Below the pieces are notes generated by a model. That model had not been told where the DNA came from and ran no database searches. It worked only from the letters and a program-made list of their open reading frames with translations. DNA of 64,000 nucleotides. Origin: Pandoraea pulmonicola. Lineage in GTDB: Bacteria > Pseudomonadota > Gammaproteobacteria > Burkholderiales > Burkholderiaceae. Both the position numbers and the translations under genes were made by a program. This document shows, piece by piece, positions 37,313 through 46,323 of the stretch. Location of the stretch: contig NZ_CP010310.2 of the NCBI RefSeq assembly GCF_000815105.2, positions 4,960,001 to 5,024,000 on the forward strand. Direction: 5' to 3'. Position 1 is the stretch's first letter; each line of letters opens with the position of its first letter.

Positions 37313-38242
37313 CTACTTCACATCCAGCGCCTGCGCGAGCGTGACCGGATCCTGGAAGATGCTCGAGAAGTCGAGCGCCCCGTGTCCATTGGCGCGATGC
37401 ACCTCGAAGATGCGGCGCGCCAGATCGCCGAGCGGCGTGGCAACGTTGCTGGCCTCGGCGGCCCCATGCGCGAGGCGCAGGTCCTTGGCCATCAGGTCGG
37501 TGGCAAAGCCGCCGGTGTAGCCGCGCGAGGACGCCGCATTCTCCATCACGCCGGGGCACGGATTGTAGACCTCCAGCGTCCAGTTGCGGCCCGAGCTCTG
37601 CTGCATGACCACCGAGAGCACCTTCGGATCGAGGCCGTTGGCAATGCCCAGACGCAGCGCCTCGCTCGTGCCCGCCATCAGGATGCCCAGCAGCATGTTG
37701 TTGCACAGCTTGAGCGTCTGACCGGCGCCGAGCGGGCCGCCGTGGTGGATGGCCCGTCCCATGCTGCCGAGCAGCGCTCGCATGCGCTCGACGAGCGCGG
37801 CGTCGCCGCCGACCATGAACGTGAGCGTCCCGGCCGCGGCCCCGGCCGTACCGCCCGAGACCGGCGCGTCGAGCAGCGGCGTGCCCGGGCGCGCGAGCTT
37901 GGCCAACTGACGCGGGATCTCCGGGGGCACCGTACTGCTGTCGATCAACACGGCGTCTGCCGGGGCGTTGGCAAGCACGCCCTGCTCGCCGCCGTAGGCC
38001 GCCAGCACGTGCTCGCCGGCGGGCAGCATCGTGATGACCACCTGCGCGTCGCGCACGGCGTCGGCAATCGACGCGGCCGCCGTGCCGCCCGCGGACGCGA
38101 GCCGCTCGACGGCGGCGCCGGACAAATCGAAACCGCGCACGGCGTGCCCTGCCCGGACCAGGTTGGCGGCCATCGGCCCGCCCATGTTGCCCAGGCCGAT
38201 GAACGCGACGCGCAAGGCGCCTTGCTGTGTTTCCGTAGCCAT
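37313..38242 (-). CDS. mmsB: 3-hydroxyisobutyrate dehydrogenase family protein
   Basis: 309 residues of the beta-hydroxyacid dehydrogenase family: Rossmann motif VAFIGLGNMGGPMAANLVRAG, substrate-binding DAPVSGGTAGAAAGTLTFMVG and the catalytic lysine region GAGQTLKLCNNMLLG. It should oxidise 3-hydroxyisobutyrate (valine pathway) or 3-hydroxypropionate with NAD+. It lies 25 bases after mmsA on the same strand, with ribosome binding site GGGAGACAG before the ATG. Assignment as mmsB rests on this context; related enzymes act on tartronate semialdehyde or D-phenylserine. Confidence 0.83.
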   Translation of the reverse strand: MATETQQGALRVAFIGLGNMGGPMAANLVRAGHAVRGFDLSGAAVERLASAGGTAAASIADAVRDAQVVITMLPAGEHVLAAYGGEQGVLANAPADAVLIDSSTVPPEIPRQLAKLARPGTPLLDAPVSGGTAGAAAGTLTFMVGGDAALVERMRALLGSMGRAIHHGGPLGAGQTLKLCNNMLLGILMAGTSEALRLGIANGLDPKVLSVVMQQSSGRNWTLEVYNPCPGVMENAASSRGYTGGFATDLMAKDLRLAHGAAEASNVATPLGDLARRIFEVHRANGHGALDFSSIFQDPVTLAQALDVK

Positions 38243-38267
38243 CGTCTGTCTCCCGAAAAGGCGCGCG

Positions 38268-39767
38268 TTACTTCAGCGTGATCGTGGTGTTCACGCCGAC
38301 GGGGCCGGTGCCGCGCGCTTGCCAACGCGCCGTGACGGTCTTGGTCTGCGTCCAGAAAAGGACGGCCTGCTTGCCGTTCGGGCCCAGGTCGCCGAGCTTC
38401 GACGCACGCGAACCCGTGAAGCTGAACCACGCCACCGGCACCGGAATCGGCAGGTTGATGCCGACCTGGCCGACGTCGATCTCGTTCTGGAACTGACGCG
38501 CCGCACCGCCGTCCTGCGTGAACAGCGCCACACCGTTGCCGTTCGGGTTGGCGTTGACGAACGCGATCGCCTCGTCGAGCGTATCGACGCCGGTCATGCA
38601 CAGCACCGGTCCGAAGATCTCCTCGCGATAGATCGACATGTCGGCCGTCACGCCATCGAAAATCGTCGGGCCGACGAAGTTGCCTTCCGGCGCTTCCTTG
38701 ACCGCGTGGCCGCGACCGTCGAGCAGCAGCTTCGCGCCTTCCTCCACGCCGGCGCCGATGAGCCTCTCCACACGTGCACGCGCCTGCTTCGACACCACCG
38801 GCCCCAGATCGGCCTTGCGGTCGGTGCCCGGGCCAACCTTCAGCGCACGTGCGCGTTCGACCAGCTCCGGCACCCACTCGCGCGCCTCGCCCACGAGCAC
38901 CGCCACGGACGTTGCCATGCAGCGCTGACCGGCCGCGCCGAAGGCGGCGCCCAGCAGGTGGTTGATGGCTTGCTCGCGATCGGCATCCGGCAGGATCACG
39001 CAGTGATTCTTGGCGCCCATCATCGCCTGGCAGCGCTTGCCGGCCTCCGACGCGCGGCGATAGATGTGCGTGCCGACGTGTGTCGATCCGATGAACGAGA
39101 TGGCCTTGATGTCGGGGTGATCGCAGATCGCGTTGGCGATGTCCGGTCCGCCGTGCACGACGTTGAGCACGCCCGGCGGCAGACCGGCTTCGAGCGCGAG
39201 CTCGGCCAGGCGCAGCGATGCGCTCGGATCCTGCTCCGAAGGCTTGAGCACGAACGTGTTGCCCGTGGCGACGGCCAGCGGGAACATGAAGCACGGCAGC
39301 ATCACCGGGAAGTTGAATGCGGTGATGCCGGCGCATACGCCGAGCGGTTCGATGAGCGTATATACGTCCACGCCGCCCGCGGCGTTCTGTGCATACTCGC
39401 CGAGCTGCAGCGATGCGATCGAGCAGGCGTGCTCCACCACTTCGAGACCGCGGCCGACTTCGCCTTCGGCGTCGGGCAGCGTCTTGCCGTGTTCGCGCGT
39501 GATGAGTTCGGCGAGCTCGCCCGTGTGATCGCGCAACAGTTGCTGGAAGCGCAGCATCACGCGCATGCGGTTCGCCTGCGACGTATTGCGCCACGCCTTG
39601 TAGGCGGCCTTCGCCGAGGCCACGGCGGCGTCGAGCTCGTCGGTCGTGGCGAACGGCACGCGGGCAACCACTTCCTGGGTCGCCGGGTTGATGACATCGC
39701 GCCACTGCGTCGACTTCGATTCGACGCGCTTGCCGTCGATGAGCAGCGGAATGGTGGGTAGGGACAT
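38268..39767 (-). CDS. mmsA: CoA-acylating methylmalonate-semialdehyde dehydrogenase
   Basis: 499 residues of the aldehyde dehydrogenase superfamily. Landmarks: FNFPVMLPCFMFPLAVATGN, SFIGSTHVGTHIYRRA and GAAFGAAGQRCMATSVAVLV, where the catalytic cysteine lies in GQRCMA, the MmsA signature. It converts methylmalonate or malonate semialdehyde plus CoA and NAD+ to propionyl- or acetyl-CoA. Start MSLPTIPLLIDG at 39767 follows AGGAGAG. It is in an operon with mmsB downstream and the substrate-binding protein upstream (151-base gap). Confidence 0.92.
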   Translation of the reverse strand: MSLPTIPLLIDGKRVESKSTQWRDVINPATQEVVARVPFATTDELDAAVASAKAAYKAWRNTSQANRMRVMLRFQQLLRDHTGELAELITREHGKTLPDAEGEVGRGLEVVEHACSIASLQLGEYAQNAAGGVDVYTLIEPLGVCAGITAFNFPVMLPCFMFPLAVATGNTFVLKPSEQDPSASLRLAELALEAGLPPGVLNVVHGGPDIANAICDHPDIKAISFIGSTHVGTHIYRRASEAGKRCQAMMGAKNHCVILPDADREQAINHLLGAAFGAAGQRCMATSVAVLVGEAREWVPELVERARALKVGPGTDRKADLGPVVSKQARARVERLIGAGVEEGAKLLLDGRGHAVKEAPEGNFVGPTIFDGVTADMSIYREEIFGPVLCMTGVDTLDEAIAFVNANPNGNGVALFTQDGGAARQFQNEIDVGQVGINLPIPVPVAWFSFTGSRASKLGDLGPNGKQAVLFWTQTKTVTARWQARGTGPVGVNTTITLK

Positions 39768-39918
39768 GACACGCTCTCCTGATCGAACGAATACTGGGAT
39801 TCGGGGGTTATCGGTGATGGTTTTTTCAGTTTCGGCGGACGGCGGACTGCCCGTGCAAGACGTGCAGCGCCGCCGGCACTTCAAAGATAGGCAATCGAGG
39901 CGATGCCTGCTGCCGCGC

Positions 39919-41157
39919 TCACTTCGGCGCCGAACTCGTCTTCACGAGCGCGCAGCTCGACTTCGACAGCGGCTGGAACGCTTCCGTCGCCGGCACCGTG
40001 CCGACCTTCGTGTAGTAGTCCCACGGCCCCTTCGACTCGGCCGGAGACTTCACGCGGAACAGGTACATGTCGTGGATCACGCGACCGTCGGGACGGATCG
40101 ACGCGTTGTGCATGATCGGATCGCGAATCGGCATTTCGCGCATCTTTTGCGCGACGACCTTGGCGTCGACGCTCTTGGTCGCCGCCACGGCACGCAGGTA
40201 ATGCAGCACGCTCGAATACACGCCGGCCTGCACCATCGTCGGCTTGAGATCCTTGTACTTCTTCTGGAAGCGGGCCGACCAGGCGCGCGAGGCGTCGTCG
40301 TAGTCCCAATAGAAGCCGTCGGTGAACATCAGGCCCTGCGCCGTGTTCAGACCGAGCGCATGCACGTCGGAGAGGAAGACCAGCAGTGCGGCGAGCTTCT
40401 GGCCGCGCTGCACGATGCCGAATTCGCGCGCCTGCTTTAGCGCGTTGACGGTGTCCTGGCCGCCGTTGGCGAGCGCCACGACCTGTGCCTTCGAGCTTTG
40501 CGCCTGCAGCAGGAACGACGCATAGTCCGACGCGTTGAGCGGATGACGCGACTGCCCGACCACGGTGCCGCCCAGTGCCTTCACGTTATCGGCGGCGTCC
40601 TTTTCCAGCGAGTGGCCGAATGCGTAGTCGACGGTGATGAAGTACCACGACTTGCCGCCGTTCGCGACGATGGCCCGCGCCGTGGCGGCCGACTGCGAAT
40701 ACGTGTCGAACATCCAGTGGAAGCCCGTGGGAGAACAGTCTTCGTTGGTCAGCCGCGTGGTTGCCGGACCGGAGAACAGCACGACCTTCTGCTTGTCCAT
40801 CGCGAGCTTCTGCACGGCGAGCGCGGCAGCCGAGTTGGTCAGGTCGGCGATCGCATCGACGTTGTCGCGATCGAACCATTCGCGCGCCTTGTTGGCCGCG
40901 ACGTCGGCCTTGTTCTGGTTGTCGGCCGAAACCAGATCGATCTTCATGCCCTTGCACTCGGCGGCGAGGCAGTCGTCAATGGCCAATTGCGCGGCCGCCA
41001 CGGAGCCCGCGCCGCCCATCGCCGAATACGTCCCCGACATGTCGGTCAGCACGCCCACCTTCACCGGACGGTCCGGCAACTGCGCCATGCTTCCCACCGA
41101 CGTCACTCCCAAGCCCGCGCCGAGTCCCAGCGCGAGCAGCCACGGCTTGATCTTCAT
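39919..41157 (-). CDS. ABC transporter substrate-binding protein, branched-chain amino acid type
   Basis: 412 residues: signal peptide (PWLLALGLGAGLGVTSVGSMA) and a type I periplasmic-binding fold (Peripla_BP_6) with VKVGVLTDMSGTYSAMGG near the N-terminus. Members bind amino acids, amides, urea or aromatic acids. Strong AAGGAGAC ribosome binding site. No permease or ATPase genes are adjacent, so it must use transport subunits encoded elsewhere or act as an orphan. It is divergent from the LysR gene at 41308 and upstream of mmsA-mmsB. Confidence 0.87.
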   Translation of the reverse strand: MKIKPWLLALGLGAGLGVTSVGSMAQLPDRPVKVGVLTDMSGTYSAMGGAGSVAAAQLAIDDCLAAECKGMKIDLVSADNQNKADVAANKAREWFDRDNVDAIADLTNSAAALAVQKLAMDKQKVVLFSGPATTRLTNEDCSPTGFHWMFDTYSQSAATARAIVANGGKSWYFITVDYAFGHSLEKDAADNVKALGGTVVGQSRHPLNASDYASFLLQAQSSKAQVVALANGGQDTVNALKQAREFGIVQRGQKLAALLVFLSDVHALGLNTAQGLMFTDGFYWDYDDASRAWSARFQKKYKDLKPTMVQAGVYSSVLHYLRAVAATKSVDAKVVAQKMREMPIRDPIMHNASIRPDGRVIHDMYLFRVKSPAESKGPWDYYTKVGTVPATEAFQPLSKSSCALVKTSSAPK

Positions 41158-41233
41158 CGCTTGTCTCCTTCAGATCCTTTCAGGTCTCTTATGCTTTCGT
41201 CGCCGACGTCTATGCGTGGCGCTCATAAATTGT

Positions 41234-41288
41234 ATTTGTGCGAATTTGCTTTACATAGCGCAAATCTGCATCTACTTTGTGCACAAAT
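41234..41288. promoter_or_regulatory. Repeated ATTTGTGC half-sites, candidate LysR operator
   Basis: Within the divergent region ATTTGTGC (41234-41241), its near-inverse GCGCAAAT (41258-41265) and the perfect palindrome TTTGTGCACAAA (41276-41287) occur in 55 bases. This clustering of related sites in an AT-rich spacer between a LysR gene and its presumed target operon is typical of LysR-type recognition and activation sites. Confidence 0.5.
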
Positions 41289-41307
41289 ACACATAGGAGA
41301 CCGGGCC

Positions 41308-42303
41308 ATGACCCGCAAGGCGACGATACGGCAGGCGACGGCGACGGGCGCCGCCGGCACTTCGGCGAGTTCCGGCGCCGAACCTCGTCCGGACTGGGAC
41401 GACCTTCGCTACTTTCTCGAGGTGGCGCGCACGCAGCGTGTGAGTGCGGCGTCGCAGCGGCTCGGCGTCGACCACACGACCGTCTCGCGTCGCGTACGGG
41501 CGCTGGAGCAATCGCTCGGCACGCTGCTCTTCGACAAGTCGCGCAACGCTGGCTACGCGCTCACGCCCGAGGGCCAGCAGTTGCTCGTGCATGCCGAACA
41601 GATGGAAACCACGCTGCAGTCCGCCTGCGAACAGGTCGCCGGACTGGGGCAGACGCTCTCGGGCCATGTGCGCATCGGTTCAACCGAAGCGTTCGGCACC
41701 TACTTCGTCACGCCGGTGCTCTCGCGCTTCCAGCGCGAGTACCCGGCCATCGACTTCGACGTGCTGCCGGTGCCGCGCTTCGTGAGTCTGTCCAAGCGCG
41801 AGGCCGATCTGGCCATCACCATCGAGCGCCCGCAGCGCGGCCCTTACGTGTGCAGCAAGCTGTGCGACTACCGTCTGCAGTTGTACGCCACGCCCGGCTA
41901 TCTCGCGCAGTACGGTGACGTGAGGCGCTTTGGCGACCTTGCCGGACGGCGCTTCATCAGCTATGTGGACGAGCTCTCGTTCAGCAACGAGTTGCGCTAT
42001 CTGGAAGATGTCGTGCCGGGCGGCAACGTGGTGTTGCGCAGCACGAGCGTGATCGCGCAATACCAGGCCGCGCTGCAAGGCGAGGCGCTCGCGATCCTGC
42101 CTTGCTTCATGGCCGCGCAGGACCCGCGCCTCGTGCCGCTGCTGGTCGACGAGGTGGTCGTCACGCGCAGCTTCTGGATCTACTGCCACGAAGAGCTGCG
42201 CACGCTCAAGCGCATCACGGTGCTCTGGGACTACCTGCGCGACGCCGCCCAGCGCAACGACGCGCTGCTGCAGGGCCGCGCCGGACAACTGCTGTGGGGC
42301 TGA
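41308..42303 (+). CDS. LysR-family regulator, probable activator of the mms operon
   Basis: 331 residues. A 30-residue alanine/threonine-rich extension precedes the helix-turn-helix (about 32-92: WDDLRYFLEVARTQRVSAAS, LGVDHTTVSRRVRALEQSLG); the effector domain is about 120-320. ATG at 41308 follows TAGGAGACC. Divergence from the substrate-binding protein-mmsA-mmsB operon and the clustered half-sites between them make this their likely regulator; LysR regulators (HpdR-type) control mmsA/hydroxypropionate genes in Pseudomonas. Confidence 0.86.
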   Translation: MTRKATIRQATATGAAGTSASSGAEPRPDWDDLRYFLEVARTQRVSAASQRLGVDHTTVSRRVRALEQSLGTLLFDKSRNAGYALTPEGQQLLVHAEQMETTLQSACEQVAGLGQTLSGHVRIGSTEAFGTYFVTPVLSRFQREYPAIDFDVLPVPRFVSLSKREADLAITIERPQRGPYVCSKLCDYRLQLYATPGYLAQYGDVRRFGDLAGRRFISYVDELSFSNELRYLEDVVPGGNVVLRSTSVIAQYQAALQGEALAILPCFMAAQDPRLVPLLVDEVVVTRSFWIYCHEELRTLKRITVLWDYLRDAAQRNDALLQGRAGQLLWG

Positions 42304-43314
42304 TCAGCGAATCTTGCGCTGCTCGTGATCGATCACGGCGGGAATCGCCGCGCGCATGGCTTCGATGAAGCGGCGCAGCCGCGCGGGGTAGTACTTCGCG
42401 TAAGGATAGATGATGTACATCGGCAAGGCCGTCGAGCGCCATTGCGGCACGAGCTGAATCAGGCGCCCCTGCGCAACGTCCTCGGCCATCACCCACGACG
42501 AGCAAACGCCGACGCCCAGGCCGCGCAATGCGGCACTGCGCAACGCATACAGATTGTCGGTACTCATGCGCGGGTCGAATGTCACGCGCTCGGTCTCGTG
42601 CGTCGTCTGGTGCGTGAGCGTGATCTCGTTGCGATAGAACGTGGTGAGCGAGAGCCATGGCAGCGACGCGAGCTCCGACGGATGTTCGGGCATCTCCCGC
42701 CCCGCCAGCAGCGCGGGCGACGCCGCCACGATGCGCGGCACGTCGGTGAGCGAGATCGCCACGTTCGAGCCGTCGCGCAGCTCGCCCACGTGGATCGCGC
42801 AATCGATACCTTCGGCGATGAAGTCCGGCTCGCGGTCCTGCAGGAACCAGTGGACCTTCATGCCGGCATACCGCTCGAGAAAATCCGCGAGCGGCCCGAT
42901 CAGCATTTCCTGCCCGAAGGCATGCGGTGCGAGCACTCGCAGCGTGCCCTCGGGATCGTCGCCGGTGCCTCGCAGATCGGCCTCGAACGCTTCCCAGTTC
43001 GTCACCAGTTCCTTCGCGCGTGAAAAGCAGCGTTCGCCGTCCTCGGTGAGCTTCATGTGATGCGTGGAGCGTTGCAGCAAGCGCAACCCGAGCGAGCGTT
43101 CGAGCATCTGCAGGCGTCGGCTGACGGTGGGCTGCGTGGTGCCGAGCAGCGCCGCAGCCGCCGAGAGGCTGCCCGCCTCGACGATGCGCACGAAGGTCTG
43201 CATCAGTTCGACGCGATCGGCGCCCGAGCCCCGGGCAGGACCGGCATCACGGGAGTCCCCTTTCGGGGAGGTCTCCCCTGAAGGGGATGACGAGTGAGGG
43301 AGGGAACTTGTCAT
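42304..43314 (-). CDS. LysR-family transcriptional regulator
   Basis: About 336 residues. After an N-terminal Ser/Pro/Gly-rich extension (about 35 residues), the helix-turn-helix reads MQTFVRIVEAGSLSAAAALL and GTTQPTVSRRLQMLERSLG; the effector-binding domain follows (about 125-325). The true start may be an internal ATG giving the more usual 300 residues. It is tail-to-tail with the LysR gene at 41308 (stop codons adjacent) and divergent from the MFS gene at 43412, which it probably regulates. Confidence 0.85.
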   Translation of the reverse strand: MTSSLPHSSSPSGETSPKGDSRDAGPARGSGADRVELMQTFVRIVEAGSLSAAAALLGTTQPTVSRRLQMLERSLGLRLLQRSTHHMKLTEDGERCFSRAKELVTNWEAFEADLRGTGDDPEGTLRVLAPHAFGQEMLIGPLADFLERYAGMKVHWFLQDREPDFIAEGIDCAIHVGELRDGSNVAISLTDVPRIVAASPALLAGREMPEHPSELASLPWLSLTTFYRNEITLTHQTTHETERVTFDPRMSTDNLYALRSAALRGLGVGVCSSWVMAEDVAQGRLIQLVPQWRSTALPMYIIYPYAKYYPARLRRFIEAMRAAIPAVIDHEQRKIR

Positions 43315-43411
43315 ACGCAACACGTATAAAGGTTGTACGGATTATAGGTCTACCGCTGCACCGCACCAAGCGAGACACTACGCCCCGTACTTTCCTATTG
43401 GAGCCTCCCGC

Positions 43412-44641
43412 ATGAGTTCCGCTCAGCTTTCCACCGCCGGTCAGGCCGCCACACGGCCGCAACCGGAGCTTTCCGCCCGCCTGATCCTGTTGCTGGCGAC
43501 CGGCACGGGTCTGACCGTCGCATCGCTGTACTACGCGCAACCGATGCTCGGCATCATGACCGACGACATCCATGCCGCCAACACGACCGTCGGCTGGGTG
43601 CCGACGCTCACCCAGCTCGGCTACGCGCTGGGCATCCTGTTGCTGGTGCCGCTGGGCGACATCATCGACCGCCGCCGCATCGTGCTGATCAAGGGCGCGA
43701 TCCTGACGCTCGCGCTGCTCGTTGCCGCCGTCTCTCCGGGGATCGGCACATTGCTCGTCGCGAGCCTGGCGATCGGACTGACCGCGACGATGGCGCAGGA
43801 CATCGTGCCGGCAGCGGCGTCGATCGCACCCGAGTCGATTCGCGGACGTGTCGTCGGCACCGTGATGACCGGCCTGCTGCTGGGCATCCTGCTCTCGCGG
43901 GTGGTGTCGGGCTTCGTCGCGGAGAACTTCGGCTGGCGTGCGATGTATGTCGTCGCGGCAGTCAGCGTGGCCGCGTTCGGCGTGGTGGCATGGCGCAGCC
44001 TGCCTTCGTTCCATCCCACGACGCAGATGAGCTACGGCCAGTTGATCGGCTCGATCGCGAGCCTGTGGAAGCGCCATCCGGCCCTGCGTCGTGCGGCATT
44101 CGCGCAGGGGCTGCTGTCGGTGGGTTTCAGCGCGTTCTGGTCGACGCTGGCCGTGATGCTCCATGAAGCGCCGTTCCATCTTGGCGCGGCCGCTGCCGGG
44201 GCCTTCGGCCTGGCGGGTGCGGCCGGTGCGCTCGGCGCGCCGCTGGCCGGGCGTATCGCCGATCGCAAGGGTCCGCAGATCGTGACGCGTCTCGGCGCCG
44301 GCCTGGTCGCCGTCTCGTTCGCCGCGATGCTGCTTGCGCCGATGCTCGGCGCCCATGCGCAACTGTGGCTCATCGGGCTGGCCGCCATCGGCTTCGATCT
44401 GGGCGTGCAGGTGGCGCTGGTGTCGCACCAGACCATCGTCTACGGCATCGAGCCCGCCGCGCGCAGCCGTCTGAATGCCGTGCTCTTCGTCGGCGTGTTC
44501 ATCGGCATGTCGATCGGGGCGTTGCTCGGCGCGCAGGCACTGGCGCACTGGGGCTGGACGGGCGTCGCGTCGCTTGCCACGCTGGCCGCACTGGGTGCGC
44601 TCACCGTACGGATGTGGCCGGGTACGACGTCGGCGCACTGA
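43412..44641 (+). CDS. MFS transporter
   Basis: 409 residues with 12 predicted membrane helices: ATGTGLTVASLYYAQPMLG in TM1, PLGDIIDRRRIVLIKG between TM2 and TM3, and GRIADRKGPQIVTRLG in the second half. This is the pattern of the YgaY/Sugar-efflux-like MFS_1 group. Substrate unknown; efflux is more likely than uptake for this branch. It is divergent from a LysR gene and ends in a strong terminator. The partial gene at 63029 is a close paralogue in organisation. Confidence 0.85.
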   Translation: MSSAQLSTAGQAATRPQPELSARLILLLATGTGLTVASLYYAQPMLGIMTDDIHAANTTVGWVPTLTQLGYALGILLLVPLGDIIDRRRIVLIKGAILTLALLVAAVSPGIGTLLVASLAIGLTATMAQDIVPAAASIAPESIRGRVVGTVMTGLLLGILLSRVVSGFVAENFGWRAMYVVAAVSVAAFGVVAWRSLPSFHPTTQMSYGQLIGSIASLWKRHPALRRAAFAQGLLSVGFSAFWSTLAVMLHEAPFHLGAAAAGAFGLAGAAGALGAPLAGRIADRKGPQIVTRLGAGLVAVSFAAMLLAPMLGAHAQLWLIGLAAIGFDLGVQVALVSHQTIVYGIEPAARSRLNAVLFVGVFIGMSIGALLGAQALAHWGWTGVASLATLAALGALTVRMWPGTTSAH

Positions 44642-44675
44642 TGCACTGATTCGCGCTTCGGCAACGCAACGAGAA

Positions 44676-44707
44676 GGCCGCTTCCCTCGGGAAGCGGCCA
44701 TTTTTTT
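44676..44707. terminator. Rho-independent terminator after the MFS gene
   Basis: GGCCGCTTCC and GGAAGCGGCC form a perfect ten-base stem with a short CTCG loop, followed by A and seven Ts. The convergent nat gene ends at 44725, so the stem may also work in the other direction (TTCTCGTT follows on the minus strand). Confidence 0.85.
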
Positions 44708-44724
44708 GCGACGTGTCGCGGCGC

Positions 44725-45582
44725 TCAGCGAGCGGACTTCGCCGCCCCCTCCTGCGCGCGCTCGAACAGTTCACCGGCGTCGATACCGTCGAGCCGGAGG
44801 CCGAAGCGCTCGCTCAGGATCTGCGCGAGTTGTGCTGCCGAGGCGATGTCGGTCTCGGCGACGACCTCGCCTTGCGACGAGCGCTCGGTCAGTCGGGTAT
44901 CGAGCAGTGCGATGCGTCCCTGCGGCAGCACGCGGCATGCCATCAGGTGCTGCCGGAAAATCGACTCGGGCGCGCTCGACGTGTACCAATTGCCGAGCTT
45001 GTAGTCGATCCACTCGGCTGGCCGTGGCGTGAAGCGGTAGACGGGCAGCCATTTCTCCGACGACTTCACGCTCAGGCGGTACTCGCTCACGGGGGCGCCC
45101 TCACCGGTGCGCACGGCGTCGAGCAGGTACGTCTCGAGCACGGTCGACTGCGGCTGTGTCGAATGCAGTCGCAGCGGCGCGGTCAGCGTGACCGAGCCGA
45201 AGCCGACGTCGGCCAGCCATGCCTCGCCCTCGAGGTCGACGCGCAACAGCATGTGCGTCAGCGGCGCTTCCACGTCGAACGTCCGGCCCCAAACGACACG
45301 GCCGATGAGCGGTGTGACCTGGAAGCCGAGATGCGTGAGCGCGCTCGCGAACAGTGCGTTCTGCTCGAAGCAGTACCCGCCGCGCCCGCCGTCTACCAGC
45401 TTGGCCACCACGGACGGCAGATCGACGTCGACCGGGCGCTCCCGGATCGGGTCGAGATTCTCGAACGGGATGGCGAGCGGGTGAAGCGCGTGCACGGCGC
45501 GCAGGACGTCGAGCGTCGCCGCACGCGGGCCGGTGTAGCCGATGCGCTGAAAATAGCGCTCCGGATCGAAAGGATGGGACAT
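44725..45582 (-). CDS. nat: Arylamine N-acetyltransferase
   Basis: 285 residues of the NAT family, which moves an acetyl group from acetyl-CoA to arylamines, hydrazines or related amines. The Cys-His-Asp triad is visible: C71 in RGGYCFEQN, H110 in APLTHMLL and D125 in WLADVGFG. The N-terminal helical domain starts FDPERYFQRIGYTGPRAATL and includes the IPFENLDP motif. Start at 45582 has GAGAGGC upstream. It stands alone between the MFS terminator and the GFA gene. Confidence 0.9.
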   Translation of the reverse strand: MSHPFDPERYFQRIGYTGPRAATLDVLRAVHALHPLAIPFENLDPIRERPVDVDLPSVVAKLVDGGRGGYCFEQNALFASALTHLGFQVTPLIGRVVWGRTFDVEAPLTHMLLRVDLEGEAWLADVGFGSVTLTAPLRLHSTQPQSTVLETYLLDAVRTGEGAPVSEYRLSVKSSEKWLPVYRFTPRPAEWIDYKLGNWYTSSAPESIFRQHLMACRVLPQGRIALLDTRLTERSSQGEVVAETDIASAAQLAQILSERFGLRLDGIDAGELFERAQEGAAKSAR

Positions 45583-45801
45583 GACAGGCAGCCTCTCACG
45601 GGGTGCGAACATACGCGGAGCCCATACGTTAGCGCATCGGCGCGGCACGCGGACAAAGCCCTGCGGTTCCTCGGGGGGATTGCCGCAGGTTGCCGCAGCA
45701 AGCCAGGGTCACCAGACCCTATGACTTCCGGCAGGGACACGCCCGCGCGCACTCGCCGTATCCTTACGCCATTGCGCAGCCTGCGCATTGAACATGCTTT
45801 C

Positions 45802-46257
45802 ATGACAACCACGACAAATCCGAACCTCACGAACCTCACCGTCGCCTGCCAATGCGGCGGCGTCACCATGACCCTGTCCGGCGAGCCGGCCGCACGTGCG
45901 CTTTGCCACTGCAACGCCTACCGGGACTTCTATGGCAGTCCGATGCTGGCCGCCACGGCCTGGGAGAAATCGCAGGTGTCGTTGACGGGTATGACGCAGC
46001 GGTTCTCGCATCCGACGCGCCGGATGACGCGTGAGTTCTGTCCCCAATGTGGCGAGACGCTGCACGGCACGAACCGCCTCGACATGCGCGTCGTGCCGAA
46101 TGCGCTGCTTGCGCGGGCACACGACGCCACATTGCCGGCTTCCCTGCGGCCGACCATGCATCTGTTCTATCGTCATCGCGTCCTCGACGTGCGCGACAAT
46201 CTGCCGAAATACCTCGACGGCTGGGACGGCGCCCTGTACGAAGAAGGGACGGACTGA
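45802..46257 (+). CDS. GFA-family (glutathione-dependent formaldehyde-activating-like) zinc protein
   Basis: 151 residues. Zinc-binding cysteines are arranged as CQCG (residues about 15-18), CHC and FCPQCGETL, typical of the GFA/CENP-V superfamily. Most members are not proven formaldehyde-activating enzymes. The C-terminal part (MHLFYRHRVLDVRDNLPKYL) carries the usual aromatic cluster. The start lies in a low-complexity MTTTTNPN leader. It is convergent with the glyoxalase-like gene. Confidence 0.8.
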   Translation: MTTTTNPNLTNLTVACQCGGVTMTLSGEPAARALCHCNAYRDFYGSPMLAATAWEKSQVSLTGMTQRFSHPTRRMTREFCPQCGETLHGTNRLDMRVVPNALLARAHDATLPASLRPTMHLFYRHRVLDVRDNLPKYLDGWDGALYEEGTD

Positions 46258-46323
46258 CTCGAATGCCGCCGCCGGCGCGGCGGTCATCGTCAAGACTGGC
46301 GACGACCGCCCATGCGTTGGCGA

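Noticed and set aside
36126..37706. Minus-strand open frame of 526 codons spanning the bestrophin gene and part of the mmsB gene
   Set aside because: It is arginine/alanine-rich, lacks a ribosome binding site, and covers two genes with clear family matches in another frame.
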